Shown here piece by piece: positions 57,541-64,000 of a stretch of 64,000 nucleotides of DNA. A program made the position numbers and the translations under genes. Source of the DNA: Dendrolimus kikuchii (Eukaryota; Arthropoda; Insecta; Lepidoptera; Lasiocampidae); the NCBI GenBank assembly GCA_019925095.2, contig CM034395.1:15236213-15300212 (forward strand), read 5' to 3'. How positions within the stretch are numbered: the first letter of the stretch is position 1; each line of letters opens with the position of its first letter. The notes beneath the pieces were generated by a model. It was not told the DNA's origin. It worked only from the letters and a program-made list of their open reading frames with translations, and did no database searches.

Positions 57541-58475
57541 AATAGAAACAATATCGCGATTATCATCATCATTCTAGCTATAAAGCCTGGTTGCCTTCGG
57601 AGCCTCTCTTTTGAAGCCTGCTGTCCTACCTTTTCTCCCCCATTTCTGACGATGTTCGATATTACTCATTATAAGACCATTGTCACGCACTTAAAATATA
57701 GAAGCAACATTTCTCGGGTCATCTTCTGCTGGCACTTACCGAATGTGACATGATCAAATAATTACTACATTCTGGAACCGATATATAAACTCTTAATGTT
57801 AAGTCCGTTGTCTTCAACAAAACAAAATTTAAACTAATAGAAGTTTTACACTAAATAAGTAATGAGCTGGGAACGTAGCGGTGATTGTCGAGCGGCCATT
57901 GTCCGGGGCTCCAGGCGCCTTCCGCTTCTATACGACCAGCTAGCAATGAGCCTCGATTTTATGTCCCCTTACTGTTCATTACCATTTAAAATTAACCTAG
58001 CAGAGAGGTGGGGAAGAGCTATTTATGCTGGCTTAGTGCATGTATTAGTATAGGGAAAATATCGAAAGGCGGAACGCGCGATTGAAAAATAGGAAACGTG
58101 TGGCGCGTTGCGATGGTCTATGTAAATATATTGTCACTATTTGTGTAATGTAGGAAGTTTGTGACGTGTATTCTATCAACCACAGTTTGTTCCTACATTT
58201 GAGTACTAGTTACATGGCTCTAGGGGGGGCTTGGAATCTAAATTATCGGTGGTAAGGTCTCTACCAATAGAGAGATTTTCTAACGGCTTTCGACGTTTAC
58301 TTTCATCTAATTTTTCGCTCACAAGCGTTTAAAAATACGCTCTTATTCGTGTCGTGTCTACAGAACTTTAAATATCTATAGATTACAGACTATACCTAAA
58401 GTCAAAATATAAACTGTATATATGTATACGTAGATACAAATTTCTCAGTCTCGATGTACTAAATTTTGTTTTAAA
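57541..58475. other. Intergenic, nothing recognised
   Basis: Slightly less AT-rich than average. A 63-codon frame at 57862 has no domain. No supported feature. Confidence 0.4.
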
Positions 58476-58911
58476 CTAGGATAGGCCCGCGACTTCATCC
58501 TCGCTTGACTTAAAATTCTCGCCGGATTCCCGAGATACCAAGTACCACAACATTTAAAAAAGAACGTAGGCTATCGTTTTAGTGAAAATTGTGTCGGACG
58601 GAATAACGATTTTTTATGAAACCGAACAACTACAAGTCGCTCCCGGGAAATTCCCTCGGGATTCCCGGGAAAAAAAATATTACACATTTCATTACAATAA
58701 AAATCCTTTTGGAATTCTTTTCGTTATAAAAAGTAGCGCAGATTTTAAGTCTAAGAATTTGCTGTCGATCAATGAAAAGCACATTAATATCGGCCCAATA
58801 ATTTTATATGAATCCCAAACCAACTGACAAAAAGACAAGAAATCGAAAAAAATACATCGTGTTCTCCGTCGTTTATATAGTATGTTGCAGTTGTTTTTAT
58901 AATATTATAGA
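58476..58911 (-). mobile_element. Helitron-like non-autonomous element, family A
   Basis: The plus strand starts CTAGGATAGGCCCGCGACTT and ends TTTATAATATTATAGA, with A before and T after. It contains TTCCCTCGGGATTCCCGGGA (58651-58670) and the same blocks as 14600-14998, AAAGAACGTAGGCTATCG and AAGACAAGAAATCGAAAAAA. The short frame at 58582-58827 is incidental. Confidence 0.7.
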
Positions 58912-59409
58912 TTTTATGTCGGTTATTATTAAAATTAGGGTTGAGAACATAAACGAACTAAAAGTAAGTAAAATATCATTTAAAGTAAATGCATGCATGT
59001 TTCGCCTTTCCATCATCAGCCAAGCGTACTGTTTGTGAGAGCGAGTCGGATACGCTGTTCATTCCGTTAGGAATGAAAACTGTATTACGAAGTAATTTCA
59101 TATTTGACTAGAATAAAAATCGGCCAATTGCGAGTCAGACCCTTGGATATCTGTAACATACATCGTTCTTTACATTTGACCAAATAAACTTAATGAAAAC
59201 ATTTAATCGAAATAGACTAATTAGTTAATGAAAGTAAAATTATGGAAATATTTTTACTCTGAATTTTCTGAAAGAACCAACGAATTTTCCAAATATCTTT
59301 TTCACGTTTATACGGTTTATTTTGCTTTTGTACTGAACTGAATTTTACGCTAAAGATTATTTATATTGATAATTAACATAATATCAGAAAACAAAAAAAT
59401 AACATATCA
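58912..59409. other. Intergenic, nothing recognised
   Basis: AT-rich, no supported feature. Confidence 0.4.
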
Positions 59410-60008
59410 CTAGCGGCCCCGTCAGACGTTGTCCTGCTCTGAAAAATAAAAATCTATTTTCTGATTCCAGCGTCACCTACTGGATAGATTTAAACCATCG
59501 AGGGAACGACTCAAATAAACCCAAAAATATTTCGTCAAAATACTGGAACCCAATCCCAACGCCACGTACCGGGTCCAATTGTGAATCTAAACCATTCTCG
59601 AATCCACTTGAACACCATCCAACCTTTTGCGAGAAGTTCAGTCACATACACACGTATAGAATTATATATAAAAAAGCACGGTTGTGTTGTTTGTTTGAAA
59701 ATTTCAAAAAAACCTGATATGAAATAAATGGTGGCATCAAAGAAAGGACGAGACTTAAAGTATGGCGCCATCTATTTGATGCTTATGTAACTTACTTGAC
59801 AGCAGAACTCATACTCGTCGTCCCCTCGGTTTATAAAAATGGCAAATCTTCAAATTTTCAAAAAAAAATTATTATAAATTAAAATGAAACCTATCCTATG
59901 TTCTAAGCTGGAACAAATTCAGCAAAATGATAAAAAAACATCAAAATAGGTTGAGTAGTTTTCGAGTTCATCGCGATCAAACATGGTGACACATAATTCT
60001 TATATAGA
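59410..60008 (-). mobile_element. Helitron-like element, family D, with internal duplication
   Basis: CTAGCGGCCCCGTCAGACGT at the plus-strand left end and CTTATATAGA at the right, flanked by A (59409) and T (60009). Inside, the block with CCACGTACCGGGTCCAATTGT + GAATCTAAACCATTCTCGA has a diverged second copy (CAGCGTCACCTACTGGATAG). The same duplicated block is in 61092-61421. Non-coding. Confidence 0.6.
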
Positions 60009-61091
60009 TAGAAGAAAGATTACACTATTAATTATTTCAAAAATTCTATTATGAAACAGTGTACCTGCTGGATATCTACTATTTATTATTTTTAAATTTG
60101 TCTTTACTTTACTTTTAATATTATAATATTAATAATAAACCTCACATAATAGCCAATTAATTTTTAAATAGAAATGTCAATTAACTAGTCGTCTTCAAAT
60201 AATTCTATCAAATATTCTCAGACACAAACAACTACATTGTTGTATTTTATGTAAATTATCAAGCACTACACGTGATAATTTATCGATTCTTAACTACATA
60301 AGGAAGGGCAAATAACTGCTAATTGTCTAGAATATATAAATAAACTGAACTGATAAAATATTCTGTGTTGGTTGGATGTATAAAATTTAACGTAACAGTC
60401 ATTTTTATCTATACTACCACAAAAAAATATTATTTGTATGTTTGTACATATTTAATTCAAAACGTAGTTACAATTATGATTTTTGAATTAAAATAAAATT
60501 AATGAAATTTGCATGGGTTCACTCTTTCTCTCTCTCTCTCTTTTCATTCGTCTTCTAATTATTTGGGTTCGGCACAATGTCTTTCCCTTTCATATTCCTT
60601 TATTCTGGCTTATGTACTCTGTCACACCACAAATCATCGATGTTGTAATGCGAAATGATTTAATTATCGCTAAAAGCATCATTTCTCGTCTATTTATTTC
60701 AATATACGATAATGGTGATCAAGATTATCTGAGTAAGTGTAATAATTAGTATGCGAACTGAAACTACTAGCTAGATCTGTACTGCTGTCGCTCGCATGAT
60801 CTACACACGACATCTTATAGTTCATATACCGTTTACAGGAAAAAGTTTTATTTTCCTTTTAATACGAATATTTTAAATATTGAAATACCTCAAGTTACAG
60901 ACAAAAATCATTGAGAAATTATACATCAATACAGAATCCTTTATTTCTTTAATTAATTTATTCTTTGTCCAAGATCTATACGTTAATGATTAAAGAAAAA
61001 ATTATAACCTAGGCAACGCCGGCTCCATGTGTTAGTGTACGTTAAAGTAATAATCATAATGGTGTCATATGTGACTTCAAAATTCCAATCT
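60009..61091. other. Intergenic, nothing recognised
   Basis: AT-rich. A short CT repeat (TTTCTCTCTCTCTCTC) lies at 60525-60542. No gene. Confidence 0.4.
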
Positions 61092-61421
61092 TCTTTTTAT
61101 ATATAAAAATGAATCGTAGATATGATTGTACGCGTATAACTTGAGAACGACTTAACCGATTTTAATGAAATTTGTTTTGTATGTTTAAATGGGTCCCTGG
61201 ATAGTTTAGATTTACAATTGGAACCGGTAGGTGGCGCTAAAATCGGGTTCTAGAATCCTCCTAATCACCTAGACCGATTATGGTGATTTTGTTTTTGTGT
61301 ATTTGGGTGGGTTCCTGGATGGTTTAGATTCACAATTGGAACAGGTAGGTGGCGCTGAGATCGGGTTCTAGAATCCTCCTCATCAAAAAATATGGCGGTA
61401 CGAAGTTCGCGGGTAAGCTAG
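61092..61421 (+). mobile_element. Helitron-like element, family D, with internal duplication
   Basis: Begins TCTTTTTATATATAAAAATG and ends CGCGGGTAAGCTAG followed by T. Two roughly 110-bp blocks repeat within it: GGATAGTTTAGATTTACAAT...GTAGGTGGCGCTAAAATCGG (61199-61247) and GGATGGTTTAGATTCACAAT...GTAGGTGGCGCTGAGATCGG (61317-61365). It is the inverse orientation of the 59.4-kb copy. Confidence 0.65.
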
Positions 61422-61431
61422 TTAATTTATA

Positions 61432-61590
61432 AAGACAGCCGTAATGTGCGGCAGTGAAACGTACCCTGCACATGAGCGACAACAACTGGAGCTGCGTTTT
61501 ACGGATATAAAGATGTTTCGCTGGATGTGCGGAGTCAGGTAGAACGCATCTGAGATTACCGCATCCGCAGAAGTTTTCTTGTCAGTAATA
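61432..61590 (+). pseudogene. LINE (RTE-like) reverse transcriptase relic
   Basis: The frame reads KTAVMCGSETYPAHERQQLE, then LRFTDIKMFRWMCGV and a stop, and continues with decayed sequence. This is the segment normally like TA..YGSECW...E..RL...E.RMLRWMCGVTR.D+.RN, C-terminal to the RT catalytic domain. Only about 45 residues survive. Lineage differs from the 10.3-kb element (MRALRKICGV there). Confidence 0.65.
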
Positions 61591-61624
61591 CATGTATTTC
61601 ATATACATATTATAATATCAAGTC

Positions 61625-61905
61625 AAACCTTCCCACGCTGGGCTCGGAACTCTGTGAATCGTAATGGGAACAGCTAATATACCCGACACATTGTCGAGTT
61701 GTACAAATTGGTGATATTGATGTGCAGGTATCATTGCACTGTCTTCCTTGTCTTTCAGTGCTTGCTAATTGTACCAATATGAATATTAGGCCAGAAAATT
61801 TGCGGTAGGCAGTGAATACTTCCCGGCTAGTATTCGAATACATGTTATTGGAACAAGCCGTAATTGCGTTAGCCACTATGTTACCAATATGCTTATTCAT
61901 ATATG
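61625..61905 (-). repeat. tRNA-derived SINE, decayed copy
   Basis: On the minus strand the head reads ATTGGTAACATAGTGGCTAA (A-box region), then a damaged B box (ATTCGAATACTAGCCGGG), followed by a body ending AGAGTTCCGAGCCCAGCGTG. Parallel in order to 22370-22680. The 96-codon minus frame over it is incidental. Confidence 0.6.
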
Positions 61906-61920
61906 TTTAATTATGTTACA

Positions 61921-62161
61921 CTAGCTGCACCCGCGGCTTCACCCGCGAGGTGATGGAAAATCGTTATATTTTGGTTAATTCACACTATATCTTTATAAAT
62001 TATAACCTATATGTTATTCTGACGTGTAAGCTATTTTACTGTAAAGTTTCATGAAAATCCATTCAGTAGTTTTTGCGTGAAAGAGTAAAAATCATACATC
62101 CATACATCTATACATCCATACATACAATCTTACGAACTTTCGCGTTTATAATATTTAAAGA
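61921..62161 (-). mobile_element. Helitron-like non-autonomous element, family B
   Basis: The plus strand starts CTAGCTGCACCCGCGGCTTC, preceded by A, and ends TTTCGCGTTTATAATATTTA. Between these lies the family block with TTTTTGCGTGAAAGAGTAAA and a CATA/CATC-rich run (62092-62127). The exact 5' end is unclear because the terminal TC is changed. Confidence 0.65.
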
Positions 62162-64000
62162 ATTGTATGTGTAAGTAAAAAGTAGTATAAAATTAATTTT
62201 AGGTAAGTTCGGCAAATAATAACACTAAAAAACCGTATAGATATATATATGCACTAAAGTCACTTAAAAGTTTTTATACTTAATCATTACTAATGTTTCC
62301 TACGTTCACTTGATACAAATAAAGGCATAATAGTGGAGAGATATAAATAGGAAATCGCCGCTCTACTGACTCGAATAATTCACTAAGAACTTTAGTTTCA
62401 CATGAAAATTGTAATTTCGTATGCAGATTGAATTTACGGTGGCAATTCAAGATTTAACCTCAACCTCAATCTATGTTAATTTTCTGCATATACGAAAAAC
62501 CTTTCAATGACAACTCTTGAAGCATGGAGAATGAAATAACTTGCGGGAATCTGCGTTTCCTGCTACAATTAGGTAATATTCTAAGTATGATCCGGGTTAG
62601 TACGCATAGTCACTTAAAATAAGCGAGACAGTAGTGAAAGTGCACCTATACCATAAAAGAAAAATACTAAACAAGCGCTTAAGGCTTATATCAACGCTAA
62701 TGTCCTTGAGGATTTTTCTGTACTAATTGTTCGGGCGACATCAGGGATTCCCTTCAGATGCGGGGTGTAAAATATTTTATTTAAATCCTATTTAATCTTA
62801 TTGTATATAAATTATTTATTCTTTCGATAATGTAAATACAATACAGAAAATTATATAATATTTAAATGTACGGGCCATTGTATTCAATGAATGACCCGTC
62901 ATTAATGGTGATCTCCAAATTTTGAACAAAATTTTCAATAAAATTTATTTGGAAACTACATAATTATCATCGTTGCTCATTACTGAAATAAACCGAAATA
63001 AAACTGATACTAATAATTTTTAGACTAAACCCGTGAAAAATTAAAATGGTTCTTAGAAATTTATTTTGAATTATAATATGTTAAGGCTAAAGAAATTATA
63101 TCTATATTAATAAAAGTTAGGGAAGAATTTTCTGTGAGTATATTCTCTGAAGTTTCACTTCTACACACACATTTTCTTTATTGTGTTTTGATAAAAATTG
63201 AAGTAGTAAAATTATTTCATGTCAATAATTAGGAGGTGATTTGGTAATTGTTTTTCTTAACTTGAAGTAACCGTAGAAAAATTATGAAAAAACCATATTA
63301 CGTCTCATACCGTGAAGATTTACAATTTTTTTTTAGTAAATTGTTAATCAGTAAATAACAACCAAAATTTGTTTCGTTTACACTCCATATTTCGACCTTT
63401 TGCGGCAACCGAAGCCTTAAACCTTACAACACTAGATGGCGTCATAAGTTATTCTTTTTCCATTGACGTGTTGTTTTTTAAACAAATTTTAAACCACATC
63501 AATAACAAAATGAAACAGTAAAAAAATATATAATTTTATTTGACACGTAATAAGACAAGGCAACAAAGGATTAACCTGGTGGCGCCATCTATTGATGTAG
63601 AGTATAGGAGCGTTTTAATTCTTAGCTAATTGACATTCATATTATATTTCTTCCATGACTATACAACTGTAAAAATTAGCGCCAAATGCTTGTAGGACCA
63701 CATAAAAGGATTTCATAGAAGTGACAGACGTCCATTGTGTTTATTATTTGGTTACAAGGTCCTGAATAGAATTTAATTTAAAATACCTCATATCTTAAAA
63801 GCTCTAATTCAACCGATTTTGCTCAAATTAATTTTCGTTGCAAATATTTATTAGGTAACTTGTTTTTTTTTAGAATTTTCCACTTTACACTTTAAAACTT
63901 TGAGGAGGGATTGTATTGGGAGATACAATTTTTATCACTTTAGAAATCAATATCAGAATTTCGACAGCCCGCTTCTTTGTGATAATAGGACCGAAGGAAT
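62162..64000. other. Intergenic, nothing recognised
   Basis: AT-rich, about 1.8 kb. The words GGTGGCGCCATCTATTGATG (63580) and TGGCGCCATCTATTTGATGC (59762) suggest another dispersed repeat, too short to define. No gene is supported. Confidence 0.4.

Overview
The window is non-coding and repeat-rich, AT-rich outside the repeats, and comes from an animal, most probably a butterfly or moth. I base that on the mixture of repeats: A/T-flanked Helitron-like elements ending in CTAG, tRNA-headed SINEs, a LINE whose copies end in an (ATGT)n tail, a Penelope-like element (PLE) and a piggyBac element. This combination is familiar from Lepidoptera, but no host gene confirms it. I found no convincing host protein gene, functional tRNA, rRNA or CRISPR array. 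Every protein signature belongs to a mobile element.

Layout. 0-10 kb: Helitron-like copies, PLE tail fragments, SINE-like repeats, LINE relics and a small LINE insertion with a foldback 5' end. 10.27-12.70 kb: a 5'-truncated APE-type LINE (RTE-like) on the minus strand, bounded by a 13-bp target-site duplication, its frame broken by one amber codon. 12.7-25.7 kb: scattered relics, a second short LINE insertion and a 26-bp minisatellite. 25.73-29.33 kb: a composite PLE made of two head-to-head copies, with gap-free 1,243-bp arms and a 15-bp candidate target duplication; its tails hold hammerhead-ribozyme-like sequences. 32.3-33.1 kb: the 3' end of another retroelement. 37.55-39.15 kb: a complete-ended piggyBac element (TTAA duplications, 13-bp inverted termini) whose catalytic core is deleted while a spliced 304-residue frame survives. 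46.1-57.4 kb: a tandem-repeat hot spot starting in a Helitron-like element and culminating in a 9.7-kb array with no T on the plus strand. 57.4-64 kb: more Helitron-like copies, a SINE and an RT relic.

How the parts relate. Four insertions of the same LINE family (at 2.3, 10.3, 19.4 and 47.3 kb) each have a 13-bp duplication beginning with TA, joined to a (TATG)n tail. This points to a fixed stagger and tail-to-target microhomology. The PLE tails at 1.7, 8.5, 25.8 and 29.2 kb share a ribozyme-like core in which the usual C3 and G8 appear exchanged for G3 and C8. The very long open frames in 47.5-57.5 kb carry no protein meaning: no stop codon can form on either strand of a T-free sequence.

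Limits. All boundaries were read by eye. Family assignments rest on remembered motifs, not on searches.
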